64,000 nt of DNA from CALZIK01 sp945787635 (GCA_947259725.1 CAMYNM010000009.1:62001-126000); one strand, 5' to 3'. Counted from the stretch's first letter, positions 1 through 8,846 are shown. Notes: generated by a model from the letters alone, not told the origin. Program-made: numbers and translations.

Positions 1-68
1 GATCGAGCGCGCGGCGATACTGCTGTTGCGGCTAGCGAGAGCCTCCGGCCGGCAATAGGCCGATGGAG

Positions 69-90
69 CGGTCGGCCTCCGTGTCGACCG
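69..90. repeat. Palindromic repeat, copy 1 (CGGTCGAC family)
   Basis: Inverted repeat with arms CGGTCGGC and GTCGACCG around the 6-base spacer CTCCGT. One arm base differs from the perfect form seen in the other four copies (7149, 8763, 8807, 8847). It lies just beyond the 3' end of the GH20 gene. Bases 1-118 otherwise show nothing I can assign. Confidence 0.7.
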
Positions 91-118
91 ACTGCGTCGC
101 TGTTTCCGCAACGAGTTT

Positions 119-1993
119 CTAGCCGGTCCGCAGCCGCCGTCCCAGCCTGGTGAACTGACGCAGTGAATCCTCCAGGCCGCCCGTTCGGTTTCTCTCGAGC
201 CACAGCCCGCGCCGGCGCTCGGCGAGCTCTTCGAGGCTTTGCAGGATGCGGTTGCGTGCCGATTCCGGGAGATCTGGCAGGCCGGCGAACGGAGAGTCGA
301 GGCGCGCCTTGCCGACCTCGCATGCGAGCAGCAGGGTGTCGGCGACCCAGATCGACTCATCGCGGCAATGGGCCTCCACCGGGTGCGACGGATTCGGGGG
401 CATCGCGGCGAGTGCCTTCTTGACGGCCTCGGCGGCTCGCTCGAGGCCGTCTTGGGAAAGCCCGCGGTAGCGGCGATGCTCGAGCCCGTCGTCAGGCGAC
501 ATCAGCAGATGAAAGAGGGCGGTGCCGTTCTTCTGCGAGGCACCGGTGACGGTGTAGACGTTGGACAGCTCGATCGCCGCCGAGCCCAAGCCGCTTTCGG
601 GAGCGTCCAGGATCCAACGATCGATAGCGTCGGCCCAGCAGGAGCCCTCTCGGCGCCTGGCGGCGGAGCCGTGCCACGCGAACGCGGCTCCAGCTGCGAG
701 CGCCGGATAACTCGCAGACAATGGCTGCAAATGCCCGTGGTCTCCCCACTCGGTGAGCAGGTAGCCCGTGGCTCCGGTGGCGAGGCCGGCCTCGGCCGCC
801 TCGCCGACGTTGGCCACCATGTTGCGCCCTCGACCGGCGAAGCTCGACCAGGCGCTGGTGCCGGGACACAGGTAGACATCGCAGCCGGTGGCGCCCAGAA
901 CCGCGCTGTCTTCGCGGAACGGGTGTCCGGCCTCGTAGCCCCATTCGCAGAGAATCACGTCTCTGGCGATCTCGTCGAGGAGCTCTCGGTGCTCCACAAG
1001 CATGTCCGCCCAGATCATGACCCGCCGGCCGTGTTCCTTGGCGAGCGTGCGGACGGCGTTGAGAAAACGAAGTACGACCGCGGCGAGCCCCTCGGCGGAG
1101 CAGGCCGCCTTGGATCGTCCCCGGCCGATCTCGAACGCTTCATCGAAGCCGACGTGAAAGCGTGCGCTCGAGAAGCTCGGTAGGAGCTTGCCGTAGAGAT
1201 CCCCGAGAAAGCTCAGGGAGTCCGGGTCGGTCGGGCAGAGGCTGAACGGCTCGATCTCGGCGCTGAACGGGTGCTCGATTCCGTCGGGGCATTCGGCGAG
1301 CTGGCGGTACGGCTGGTGAATGAGCCAGCGGTGCAGGTGGCCAAAGCTGTTCTGGTTCGGAACCAGCTCGACGCCCCGGAGACGGCAGTATCCGTCGAGC
1401 TGTCGAACCTGGCCGGGGGTGAGAGGGTCCACTCCCTCCCAGACCCTTTCGTGACCCGGATAGGCGAAGGTGTGCTCCATGTAGAGCTGCAGCTCGTTGT
1501 ATTTGAGATCGGCCAACAGATCGACCAGCCACAGCAAGGTCTTCATTTGCGGGACCTTGTTGCGGCTGATGTCCAGCAGAAAGCCGCGGCGGGCGAAGTC
1601 CGGCCGGTCGCGAATCGCGACGCCAGGCACCGGTTGGTCGCCGTCCCGCCACCCGTGTGCCTTGAGCCACTGACGCAGGGTCACCGCGCCGTAGAGAAAC
1701 CCGCGCCGGTTGGCGGCGTTGATCTCGACGCCGTCGCTCGCGATCAGAAGCTCGTAGCCTTCAGGCGGCAAGTCCGCGTGGACTTCGAGCCGGATCGGTC
1801 GCGAGGCGGGTCGGGAGGTGCTGGCTTCGGGTGGGCTCGCGATGCCGCGGTCGGCCAGATAGTCCATCGCGGCGGCAACCGCGGAGCGCGGAGGAAGCCG
1901 CGCCCCGAAATGAAGTCGGTTGGCCTGGAGCGAGTCCTCATGCCGGCGCACCGATTGCGGCTCCGGCAGCAGGTGATTGTGATTCGCGCTCAC
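119..1993 (-). CDS. GH20-type beta-N-acetylhexosaminidase-like glycosidase
   Basis: A 624-residue protein resembling glycoside hydrolase family 20. An N-terminal accessory alpha/beta domain (about residues 20-125) precedes a TIM-barrel-like catalytic region (about 130-480). The catalytic signature HVGFDEAFE holds the adjacent Asp284-Glu285 pair that family 20 enzymes use for substrate-assisted catalysis. RRGFLLDISRNKVP near residue 136 matches the conserved first barrel strand. No signal peptide is evident, so a cytosolic role in amino-sugar glycan turnover is likely. The GTG start at 1993 lies 17 bases after the stop of the BNR-repeat gene, so the two probably share a transcript. No strong Shine-Dalgarno sequence is visible. 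The family is fairly clear; the exact substrate is not. Confidence 0.82.
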   Translation of the reverse strand: MSANHNHLLPEPQSVRRHEDSLQANRLHFGARLPPRSAVAAAMDYLADRGIASPPEASTSRPASRPIRLEVHADLPPEGYELLIASDGVEINAANRRGFLYGAVTLRQWLKAHGWRDGDQPVPGVAIRDRPDFARRGFLLDISRNKVPQMKTLLWLVDLLADLKYNELQLYMEHTFAYPGHERVWEGVDPLTPGQVRQLDGYCRLRGVELVPNQNSFGHLHRWLIHQPYRQLAECPDGIEHPFSAEIEPFSLCPTDPDSLSFLGDLYGKLLPSFSSARFHVGFDEAFEIGRGRSKAACSAEGLAAVVLRFLNAVRTLAKEHGRRVMIWADMLVEHRELLDEIARDVILCEWGYEAGHPFREDSAVLGATGCDVYLCPGTSAWSSFAGRGRNMVANVGEAAEAGLATGATGYLLTEWGDHGHLQPLSASYPALAAGAAFAWHGSAARRREGSCWADAIDRWILDAPESGLGSAAIELSNVYTVTGASQKNGTALFHLLMSPDDGLEHRRYRGLSQDGLERAAEAVKKALAAMPPNPSHPVEAHCRDESIWVADTLLLACEVGKARLDSPFAGLPDLPESARNRILQSLEELAERRRGLWLERNRTGGLEDSLRQFTRLGRRLRTG

Positions 1994-2010
1994 AGCGTTC
2001 TGGCCACCGC

Positions 2011-3099
2011 TCAGCCTGCGGCCCGTATCGAGGCGATCGGAGGCAGGTTGGCGGCCACCAGGCTCCAGGTCGCGCCGCCGTCGGCCGACCCATACACGGC
2101 TCCGGACTCGGCGCCGAAATAGAGGCCGAGTGGGTTGGCACCGTCGTGGCAGAATCCCTGCCGCAGAACCGTGAGGAAGGCGTTTTCCTGAGGCAGACCC
2201 TGGGCACGCGCGCGCCAGCTCGAGCCGCGATCCGAGGTTTCGAACACCCGGAGCTTGCCTTCAGGCGTCACCCGATCGATGTCCGCGACCAGCGGTATCA
2301 CCCAGGCGCGGTTCGGATCCCGGGGATCGGCGACGATCGGGAAGCCGAAATCGGAGGGCAGGCCGTTCGGGTCGCCGACCGCCGCGATGTCGTTCCAGGT
2401 GTACCCCGCGTCGTCCGATCGGTACACGCCGCCGTGAAACTGCATGTAGAAGGTGTTCGGCTCGACCGGCGACTGCTGGAGCTTGTGAACGCAGTGCATG
2501 ATGGTGTCCGCTCGCGCGTCCTCGGGAAGGTACCTGGGCACCAGGCCCTCGGAATAGTGCGACCAGCTCTCGCCCCCGTCCTCGGTCTGCCAGACACCCA
2601 CGGCGGACATGGCGAGCGTCAGCCGATCAGGCTGTCCCGGCCACAGGCAGATCGAGTGCAGGCAGAGCCCACCCAGGCCGCCCTCCCAGTCGGGACGGGA
2701 AGGCTGGTCCCACAGTGCGCGGTTGAGCGCCCATGTACGGCCTGAATCCTGGCTCTTGAACAGTGCGGCGGGGGCAACACCCGCCCAGAGCACCCCGTCT
2801 TCGAGGCCGGGTGTGATCACCCACACCCTGCTGACGGCGGCTTCCGTGTCTTCCGGAAAGGCCGGACCGTCGGCCTGCTCCCAATCTCCGGTCGGATCTT
2901 CGGCGATGTAGACGTGCGGGCCGAACTGACCGTGAGTGACCGAGGCGTAGTAGAGGCCGGTGCGCGGGTCGCGTATCGCGTACTCGACGGCCTGGCCCTC
3001 GAACTGGCGGGTTACGACATCCATCGCCTGTCCCCGGGGTCCGCGCAAGACGAACAGGCCCTTCTTGGTTCCGACCAGAATCTCGCTTGTTTCTTTCAT
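2011..3099 (-). CDS. BNR/sialidase-like beta-propeller repeat protein
   Basis: A 362-residue protein made of BNR/Asp-box-type repeats of the kind found in exo-alpha-sialidase-like and Vps10/sortilin propellers: SQDSGRTW, TEDGGESW, SDDAGYTW, SDRGSSW and SADGGATW recur through the chain. The opening MKETSEILVGTKKGLFVLRG matches a common family start. The open frame extends upstream, but the ATG at 3099 has GGGAGGAC just ahead of it and overlaps the stop of the ubiquitin-like gene as ATGA, so translational coupling fixes the start. There is no signal peptide, so the protein is probably cytosolic. Sialidase activity is doubtful; a propeller binding role for its coupled partner is an inference. 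Confidence 0.8.
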   Translation of the reverse strand: MKETSEILVGTKKGLFVLRGPRGQAMDVVTRQFEGQAVEYAIRDPRTGLYYASVTHGQFGPHVYIAEDPTGDWEQADGPAFPEDTEAAVSRVWVITPGLEDGVLWAGVAPAALFKSQDSGRTWALNRALWDQPSRPDWEGGLGGLCLHSICLWPGQPDRLTLAMSAVGVWQTEDGGESWSHYSEGLVPRYLPEDARADTIMHCVHKLQQSPVEPNTFYMQFHGGVYRSDDAGYTWNDIAAVGDPNGLPSDFGFPIVADPRDPNRAWVIPLVADIDRVTPEGKLRVFETSDRGSSWRARAQGLPQENAFLTVLRQGFCHDGANPLGLYFGAESGAVYGSADGGATWSLVAANLPPIASIRAAG

Positions 3100-3362
3100 G
3101 CTTGTCCTCCCGAAATGGCTTGCAGGACGTAGATCTCGTCGTCGGGTCCGACAGCGGCATCGAGAGGCGCCTTGGTGGCACCCACGAAGACGTTGACGTG
3201 CTGGCGAATGCGCCCTTGATCGTCCAGGATCCATCCCTTGAGGTCGGGGTGCGCCAGCTCGAGGGACCGCAGGCAGTCTCCGACGGTCGATCCGGTCGCG
3301 GCGACGCGGTCACGCCCGGACGCGCGGCTCTTGAGGGCCGTCGGCAGGATGATCGTACTCAC
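3096..3362 (-). CDS. MoaD/ThiS-family ubiquitin-like small protein
   Basis: An 88-residue beta-grasp protein of the MoaD/ThiS superfamily, close to those called ubiquitin-like small modifier proteins (SAMP type). Supporting segments are the mid-protein RIRQHVNVFVG, the DDEIYVLQAISGG stretch and the length. The diglycine lies at residues 85-86 but is followed by Gln-Ala, so adenylation or conjugation would need trimming, or the protein acts without conjugation. It overlaps the downstream BNR gene by 4 bases (ATGA). No molybdopterin or thiamine synthesis genes are nearby, which argues against a plain sulfur-carrier role in those pathways. Confidence 0.8.
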   Translation of the reverse strand: MSTIILPTALKSRASGRDRVAATGSTVGDCLRSLELAHPDLKGWILDDQGRIRQHVNVFVGATKAPLDAAVGPDDEIYVLQAISGGQA

Positions 3363-3423
3363 GGATTCAGACTATGCCCTGAGCGTCGCCGCGGCGCAAG
3401 ATGGGGTAGTCTTCACGATGGTC

Positions 3424-4722
3424 ATGTCGGACTTGGTTCTTATCGTAGACGACGAGCCGGGTATCTTGACGGCTCTCTCGAACGTCCTTTCGGATGAGGG
3501 TTTCGAGACCCTCTGCACGGAGAGCGGTGAACAGGCGCTCGTGCTGTATCGAGACCGCAAGCCGGACGTGGTGTTTCTGGATATCTGGATGCCGGACAGG
3601 GACGGCCTGGAGACTCTCCAGGCGCTGCGTGAGACGGATCCGGCGGCTGCCGTGATCATGATGTCCGGCCATGGCACAACGTCGACGGCGGTCAAAGCCC
3701 TAAAGATGGGCGCGTTCGACTACGTCGAAAAGCCGCTGTCCTACAGCCAAGCGGTGGAGAGTGCTCAAGGCGCGATCGCCTACCGACGGAACGCTTCCAC
3801 GAGCGGCACTCTCCTCACTTCGGCGATCAGGTCGGAGGATCGGCTCGCCGCCGACTTCGAGTTCCGTCCGCCGGATGTCCCGCTGCTTCACAGCACGGAT
3901 GTGCCGCAGAGGACCGTGGCTCAGAGCACGGTGCTTTACGGCCTAGGGCTGCACTCGGGTTTTCGCACCGGCATGGTGATTCAGCCTCTGCCTCCGAACT
4001 CGGGGATCCATTTCTTGACCTTGCCGACGAACACCCACATTCCGGGCTTCGTCGGAGTGGTTGCCGAGACTTCCTACGCGACGACCCTCGAAAGAGACGG
4101 CGTCGGCATCAAGACGGTCGAGCATTTCCTGTCGGCGTGCCACGCGCTCGGGATCACCAACGTGCTGGTCAAGGTCCACGGGGAGCTGCCGGTGCTCGAC
4201 GGCTCTGCGATCGAGTTCTGCCAGACTCTTTCCGAGGTCGGCGTCGTCGATCAGGGTGAGCCCCGAAAGGAGATCATCATCGACCGCACCTACAAGGTGA
4301 ATGGCGGCGAGAAGAGCCTGACTCTCGAGCCGTCCGACGAATTCGAAGCGTCCTACGTTCTCGACTACCCGGCGCCGGTCGGCCGCCAGAGCTACGCCTA
4401 TGGGCCCTTGCGTCCCGAGACCTATCTGGAGCAGATCGCTCCGGCCCGGACCTTCGGCTTCGTCAAGGATCTCGACATGATGAACGAGTTGGGCTTGGGT
4501 ACCGGTGGAAGGCTCGACAACTGCATCCTGGTCGGTGAGGACGACATCATCAACACCGAGCTGCGCTTCCCGGACGAATTCGTGCGCCACAAGATTCTCG
4601 ACGTGATCGGAGATCTGTATCTACTCGGCTATCCGGTGCGTGGCAAGGTCACCGCCAGCCTCACAGGCCATCGCGACAACATCGCGATCCTCCGGAAGAT
4701 CCTCCAAGAGAACTCGACCTAG
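3424..4722 (+). CDS. lpxC: Response-regulator receiver domain fused to LpxC deacetylase
   Basis: A 432-residue two-domain protein. Residues 1-120 are a CheY-like receiver: acidic pair Asp9-Asp10, phosphoacceptor Asp53 in VVFLDIWMP, Ser81 and Lys103 (EKPL). Residues from about 160 are UDP-3-O-acyl-N-acetylglucosamine deacetylase, the committed lipid A step. Every catalytic position can be found: Glu233-His234 (TVEHF), His389, Asp393 and Asp397 in HKILDVIGDLY, and His416 (TGH). The receiver resembles NtrC/NtrX-type regulators, but no sigma-54 ATPase or DNA-binding domain follows. ATGs at 3418 and 3424 are both possible, with weak ribosome-binding sites; the frame stays open to 3238, overlapping the divergent gene. 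The next gene starts 11 bases downstream. No histidine kinase is adjacent. Confidence 0.9.
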   Translation: MSDLVLIVDDEPGILTALSNVLSDEGFETLCTESGEQALVLYRDRKPDVVFLDIWMPDRDGLETLQALRETDPAAAVIMMSGHGTTSTAVKALKMGAFDYVEKPLSYSQAVESAQGAIAYRRNASTSGTLLTSAIRSEDRLAADFEFRPPDVPLLHSTDVPQRTVAQSTVLYGLGLHSGFRTGMVIQPLPPNSGIHFLTLPTNTHIPGFVGVVAETSYATTLERDGVGIKTVEHFLSACHALGITNVLVKVHGELPVLDGSAIEFCQTLSEVGVVDQGEPRKEIIIDRTYKVNGGEKSLTLEPSDEFEASYVLDYPAPVGRQSYAYGPLRPETYLEQIAPARTFGFVKDLDMMNELGLGTGGRLDNCILVGEDDIINTELRFPDEFVRHKILDVIGDLYLLGYPVRGKVTASLTGHRDNIAILRKILQENST

Positions 4723-4733
4723 AGCGGTCCGCG

Positions 4734-7148
4734 GTGGAAGGAATCGATACGAGGCACGAGGGCTCGGCGGCCCAGTTCACCCAGGAAAGCATCCTGCGGG
4801 ACTACCGGATCGGTTTCCGCAGCCGGGAGACGAGTCTTCTCGGCCGCCGCGAGGTCTTCTCGGGAAAGGCCAAGTTCGGCATTTTCGGCGATGGCAAGGA
4901 GGTCGCCCAGCTGGCCCTGGCCCGCGCCTGCAGGCCCGGCGATATCCGCTCGGGCTACTACCGCGACCAGACCCTGCTCATGGCGCTGGGGCTGCTCGGC
5001 GTCGAGAGTTTCTTCGCTCAGCTCTATGCCGACGCGGACCCCGAGCGAGAGCCGAACTCCTCCGGTCGACAGATGACGGCGCATTTCGCGACGCGACTTC
5101 TGGACGACAAGGGTCGCTTCATGGATCTCACCCAGGGCGTCCATTCCTCGGCGGACGTATCGCCCACCGGCTCACAGATGCCGCGGCTGGTGGGCTTGGC
5201 CTACGCGTCCCGGCTCTACCGGGAGCTCAAGCTCCAGGGGTTCGAGGGGTTTTCCAGCAACGGTGACGAAATTGCGTTCGGAACGATCGGCAACGCCACC
5301 TGCGCGGAGGGACTCTTCTGGGAATCGATCAACGCCGCCGGGGTTCTTCGAGCACCCATGCTGCTCTCGATCTGGGACGACCACTACGGCATTTCGGTGC
5401 CCAACGAGCTCCAGATCACCAAGGGCGACCTGAGTGAGTTGCTCCAGGGGTTTCGCAGGGCGCCAGGCGATAAGGCCGGCTTCGACATCTACAGTGTCAA
5501 GGGCTGGGACTATCCGGGCCTGTGCGAGACGTATCTCAATGCGGCCGAGATCGTCCGACTCGAGCACGTGCCGGCGATCGTGCACGTGCGTGAGATGACG
5601 CAGCCCCAGGGACACTCGACGTCGGGCAGCCACGAACGGTACAAGTCGGCGGAGCGGTTGGCGTGGGAAGAGGAGTTCGACTGCCTTCGCCAGATGCGAT
5701 CGTGGATGGTCGCGCAAGGGATCGCGTCGGAGTCCGGTCTTCTGGAACTGGAGGAGCAAGAGAGGGCAGCGGTGCGTGTGAGCCAGCATTCGGCTTGGGA
5801 GGCTTTCAGAACTTCGGTCGATTCGGATCGGCGCATTTTTGCCTCCTGGGCGTCACAGCTCGCGAGCGCCTCCGGACATGGCGAAGAGATCCGGTCCGTC
5901 GAGAAACGCTTGGATCGCCAGCCCAACGTGCTGCGCCGGGATCTTGTGGCCGCGGCGACCGAGCTCCTGGTTGTGACCCGTGACGAGAACCTCTCCGAGC
6001 GAGAGGAGATCGCCAAATGGCGCAGGCACCAGCTCGAGGCGAACGGCGAGCGCTACGGATCCGATCTCTACAGCGAAACGGCCGCCTCGGCCCTGGCCGT
6101 ACCGGTGGTGCCGGCCGACTCCGAACACGGTGCCGAGAGCCTGCGGGGCTTCGAGATCCTGAACGCGTGCTTCGACCATGCCTTCGCTCGGTATCCGCAG
6201 CTCGTGGCCTTCGGCGAGGACGTGGGGAAGCTCGGCGATGTCAACCAGGGCATGACCGGTCTGCAGGAAAAGTACGGCCCGCTGCGCGTGTCGGACACCG
6301 GCATTCGTGAGGCGACGATTCTGGGCCAGGCCATCGGGCTGGCCATGCGCGGCTTCCGGCCGATAGCCGAGGTCCAGTACCTCGACTACCTTCTGTATGC
6401 GCTTCAGATCATGTCGGACGATCTGGCGACCGTGCGCTGGCGCACCCGCGGCGGGCAGTGCGCGCCGGTGATCGTGCGCACTCGCGGCCACCGACTCGAA
6501 GGCGTCTGGCATTCGGGCTCTCCAATGGCCGGCATTCTGAATCTGATTCGGGGCGTGTATCTGTGCGTGCCGCGCGACATGACCCGAGCCGCGGGGATGT
6601 ACAACACCCTGCTTCAGGCCGACGACCCTGCGGTGGTGGTGGAAGTGCTCAACGCCTACCGGGCCAAGGAGCCCATGCCCACGAACATCGGTGACTTCAC
6701 CGTGCCCCTAGGCGTTCCAGAGGTTTTGCGCGCCGGCGAACATGTGACTCTGGTCACCTACGGGGCCTGCTGCAAAATTGCGCTGGAGGCCGCCCAGATG
6801 CTGGCGACGACCGGTGTCGGGGTCGAGGTGATCGACGTTCAGACGCTGCTCCCGTTCGACGACGAGTCGCGGATTCTAGAGTCGGTCAAGAAGACCAACC
6901 GGGTCGTCTTCGTCGACGAAGACGTTCCCGGCGGTGCCACGGCCTACATGATGCAGAAGGTCCTGGTGGAACAGGAGGCCTTCCACTGGCTCGACGCGGA
7001 GCCGCTCACCGTGAGCGCCAAGGCCCACCGCCCTCCGTACGGCTCCGACGGGGACTACTTCTCGAAACCCAACCGCGACGAGATCTTCCAGGCGGTCTAC
7101 GGCCTGATGCACCGCTGCGACCCTGCCCGATACCCAGAAATCTTGTAG
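4734..7148 (+). CDS. Fused E1 alpha/beta TPP-dependent 2-oxoacid dehydrogenase
   Basis: An 804-residue protein joining the two E1 subunits of a 2-oxoacid dehydrogenase complex. Residues about 35-370 are the alpha-type TPP-binding half (YYRDQTLLMALG, HSSADVSPTGSQMP, GNATCAEGLFWESIN). Residues about 470-800 are the beta-type half (FGEDVGKLGDVNQGM, DTGIREATILGQAIGLAMRG, EVQYLDYLLYALQ). The sequence is nearest branched-chain or 2-oxoisovalerate E1 components, but the substrate cannot be read off. No E2 or E3 gene lies in the window, so those subunits must be elsewhere. The GTG start at 4734 follows lpxC by 11 bases, so co-transcription is likely. A palindromic repeat follows the stop at once. Confidence 0.88.
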   Translation: MEGIDTRHEGSAAQFTQESILRDYRIGFRSRETSLLGRREVFSGKAKFGIFGDGKEVAQLALARACRPGDIRSGYYRDQTLLMALGLLGVESFFAQLYADADPEREPNSSGRQMTAHFATRLLDDKGRFMDLTQGVHSSADVSPTGSQMPRLVGLAYASRLYRELKLQGFEGFSSNGDEIAFGTIGNATCAEGLFWESINAAGVLRAPMLLSIWDDHYGISVPNELQITKGDLSELLQGFRRAPGDKAGFDIYSVKGWDYPGLCETYLNAAEIVRLEHVPAIVHVREMTQPQGHSTSGSHERYKSAERLAWEEEFDCLRQMRSWMVAQGIASESGLLELEEQERAAVRVSQHSAWEAFRTSVDSDRRIFASWASQLASASGHGEEIRSVEKRLDRQPNVLRRDLVAAATELLVVTRDENLSEREEIAKWRRHQLEANGERYGSDLYSETAASALAVPVVPADSEHGAESLRGFEILNACFDHAFARYPQLVAFGEDVGKLGDVNQGMTGLQEKYGPLRVSDTGIREATILGQAIGLAMRGFRPIAEVQYLDYLLYALQIMSDDLATVRWRTRGGQCAPVIVRTRGHRLEGVWHSGSPMAGILNLIRGVYLCVPRDMTRAAGMYNTLLQADDPAVVVEVLNAYRAKEPMPTNIGDFTVPLGVPEVLRAGEHVTLVTYGACCKIALEAAQMLATTGVGVEVIDVQTLLPFDDESRILESVKKTNRVVFVDEDVPGGATAYMMQKVLVEQEAFHWLDAEPLTVSAKAHRPPYGSDGDYFSKPNRDEIFQAVYGLMHRCDPARYPEIL

Positions 7149-7170
7149 CGGTCGACGTCCCTGTCGACCG
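7149..7170. repeat. Palindromic repeat, copy 2 (CGGTCGAC family)
   Basis: A perfect inverted repeat: CGGTCGAC at 7149-7156, spacer GTCCCT, GTCGACCG at 7163-7170. It begins directly after the stop of the fused E1 gene, preceded by GTAG as in other copies. It may also act as a transcript-end hairpin between these convergent genes. Confidence 0.8.
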
Positions 7171-7212
7171 TCTTGGTTGGAGGGCAGCGTTGGATTTCGA
7201 TGCGGCCCGGGG

Positions 7213-8601
7213 CTAGCCCGCCCGCACGGCCTCGACTTCCGCGATCGTCTTTGCGACAGGCGGCCCTAGCAGCCGTGCGCCGTTTTCCGTGATCACGAAG
7301 TCCTCCTCGGAGCGCAGGCCTCCGAAGTCGCGGTAGTCCTCGACCCGGTCATAGTCGATGAAGTCGGTGAACTTTCCTTCGAAGCGCCAGCGTTCGATGA
7401 GCTCGGGAATGAAGTAGATCCCGGGCTCAACGGTGAGAACGAAGCCGGGCAGGAGCTCTCTGGCGAGGCGGAGGGATTTCAGGCCGAATTGAGTGCTTCG
7501 CTCGAAGCCGTCTCCGTAGCCAACCCGGTCTTCGCCCAGGTCTTCCATGTCGTGAACGTCGAGGCCCATCATGTGGCCGGTGCCGCACTGGAAGAACAGA
7601 GCGTGGGCGCCGGCGGCGACGGCTTCGCCGACGTCGCCTTTCATGAGGCCGAGACCCTTCAAGCCGGAGGCGATGGTGCGGCAGGCGAGGAGGTGGACGT
7701 CGCGATAGGGCACGCCGGGTGCGAGCGCGGTGACTGCGGCCTCGTGGGCGTCGAGGGCGATCTGGTAGATCTCTTTCTGTTTCCCGGTGAAGGTGGAATC
7801 GACCGGAAAGGTGCGTGACATGTCGCCGGCGTAGTGAAGAGCCGACTCCGCGCCCGAGTCGTTCAGGAGCATCTGGCCGCTTTCGAGAGTGTTGCCGTGG
7901 AAGTGGTTGTGAAGCGTCTCGCCGCGGACGGTGACGATGGAGGGAAAGGAGAGCCCGCCGCCGGATCGCTCCGCGACTTCCTGGACGGCGGCGGCGATCT
8001 CCTGCTCGACCATGCCGGGCCGGACCATCTCCATGGCTTTGACGTGCATGGCGCACGTGACGGTCACGGCTTTCTCGATCTCTTTGATCTCCTCTGGGGC
8101 CTTGATCGAGCGCTGCGCGATGACCGCGCGGATGAAGGGCTCGGAGCTGCCCGAGCGTGCGGCCGACGGGTCGATATCGAGGAGCTCGATCAGCCGAAAG
8201 ACATTGGCCGCGCGGTACGGGGGTAGAAAGTGGGCTGTGCGGCTCGAGCGTCGGGCTCCGCCAAGAACCTCAGTGAGGCCTGCGGCCGTGCGCGTGCTCT
8301 CGACGCCAGCCCGCGCAGCTCGCTCCGCGATCGTCGGCCGGTTGCCCATCCAGACGATCTGGTCAATGGTCAGGTCGTCGCCGAAGAGCGTGGTCGTGCC
8401 GTCGTCGAGGTCGATCGTCGCGGCGAGGTCCGGCTGATCCAGGCCGAAATAGTACAGAAATGAGCTGTCCTGTCGGAATGGGTAGATGTTGTCGGCGTAG
8501 TTCATCGGGCTGTCCTCGTTGCCGAGAAAGAGCAGAAGCCCCGAATCGAGTTGGGAGATGAGTGCCTCGCGGCGAGCTGTGTAGATTTCCGAGGAGAACA
8601 C
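7213..8601 (-). CDS. M24-family Xaa-Pro aminopeptidase
   Basis: An aminopeptidase P-like enzyme of about 462 residues, cleaving Xaa-Pro N-termini with a dinuclear metal centre. An N-terminal creatinase-like domain (EALISQLDSGLLLFLGNED) precedes the pita-bread catalytic domain. The five metal ligands can be placed: Asp in LLNDSGAES, Asp in AGDMSRTF, His in GTGHMMGLDVHD, Glu in LTVEPGIYF and Glu in LRSEEDFVI. The open frame runs back to 8772, but its first 57 codons cross low-similarity sequence and end inside the palindromic repeat cluster (the STESD codons are repeat DNA). The GTG at 8601, directly before FSSEIYTARRE, is therefore preferred; its ribosome-binding site is weak. Cytosolic. Confidence 0.87.
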   Translation of the reverse strand: MFSSEIYTARREALISQLDSGLLLFLGNEDSPMNYADNIYPFRQDSSFLYYFGLDQPDLAATIDLDDGTTTLFGDDLTIDQIVWMGNRPTIAERAARAGVESTRTAAGLTEVLGGARRSSRTAHFLPPYRAANVFRLIELLDIDPSAARSGSSEPFIRAVIAQRSIKAPEEIKEIEKAVTVTCAMHVKAMEMVRPGMVEQEIAAAVQEVAERSGGGLSFPSIVTVRGETLHNHFHGNTLESGQMLLNDSGAESALHYAGDMSRTFPVDSTFTGKQKEIYQIALDAHEAAVTALAPGVPYRDVHLLACRTIASGLKGLGLMKGDVGEAVAAGAHALFFQCGTGHMMGLDVHDMEDLGEDRVGYGDGFERSTQFGLKSLRLARELLPGFVLTVEPGIYFIPELIERWRFEGKFTDFIDYDRVEDYRDFGGLRSEEDFVITENGARLLGPPVAKTIAEVEAVRAG

Positions 8602-8762
8602 GGCGGGATCGTAGCAGGGGGCCAGGGGAAGCCCGGGCGTCGACCGCAGCGCAGGGAGGCGTCGGGAAGGGCAAGAAGAACCGTTCGTCCGGCGCTGTGC
8701 CTGAAGGGCCGGCCGCGTGCGTCTTGCGAGCGAGGTCCGCCGAGCGAGAAGAACATCAGATT

Positions 8763-8784
8763 CGGTCGACACGGAGGTCGACCG
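8763..8784. repeat. Palindromic repeat, copy 3 (CGGTCGAC family)
   Basis: Perfect arms CGGTCGAC and GTCGACCG with spacer ACGGAG, the reverse complement of the copy 1 spacer. First unit of the tandem cluster; flanked by GAACATCAGATT and CTACGA. Confidence 0.8.
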
Positions 8785-8806
8785 CTACGAACCTGAACAT
8801 CAGATT

Positions 8807-8828
8807 CGGTCGACAGGGACGTCGACCG
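8807..8828. repeat. Palindromic repeat, copy 4 (CGGTCGAC family)
   Basis: Perfect arms with spacer AGGGAC, the reverse complement of the copy 2 spacer. Its left flank repeats that of copy 3 exactly, 44 bases further on. Confidence 0.8.
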
Positions 8829-8846
8829 CTACAAACGGACAGGAGA

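Noticed and set aside
8602..8772. N-terminal extension of the aminopeptidase
   Set aside because: Its codons are Arg/Ser/Pro-rich, enter the palindromic repeat array and are not part of the family fold.
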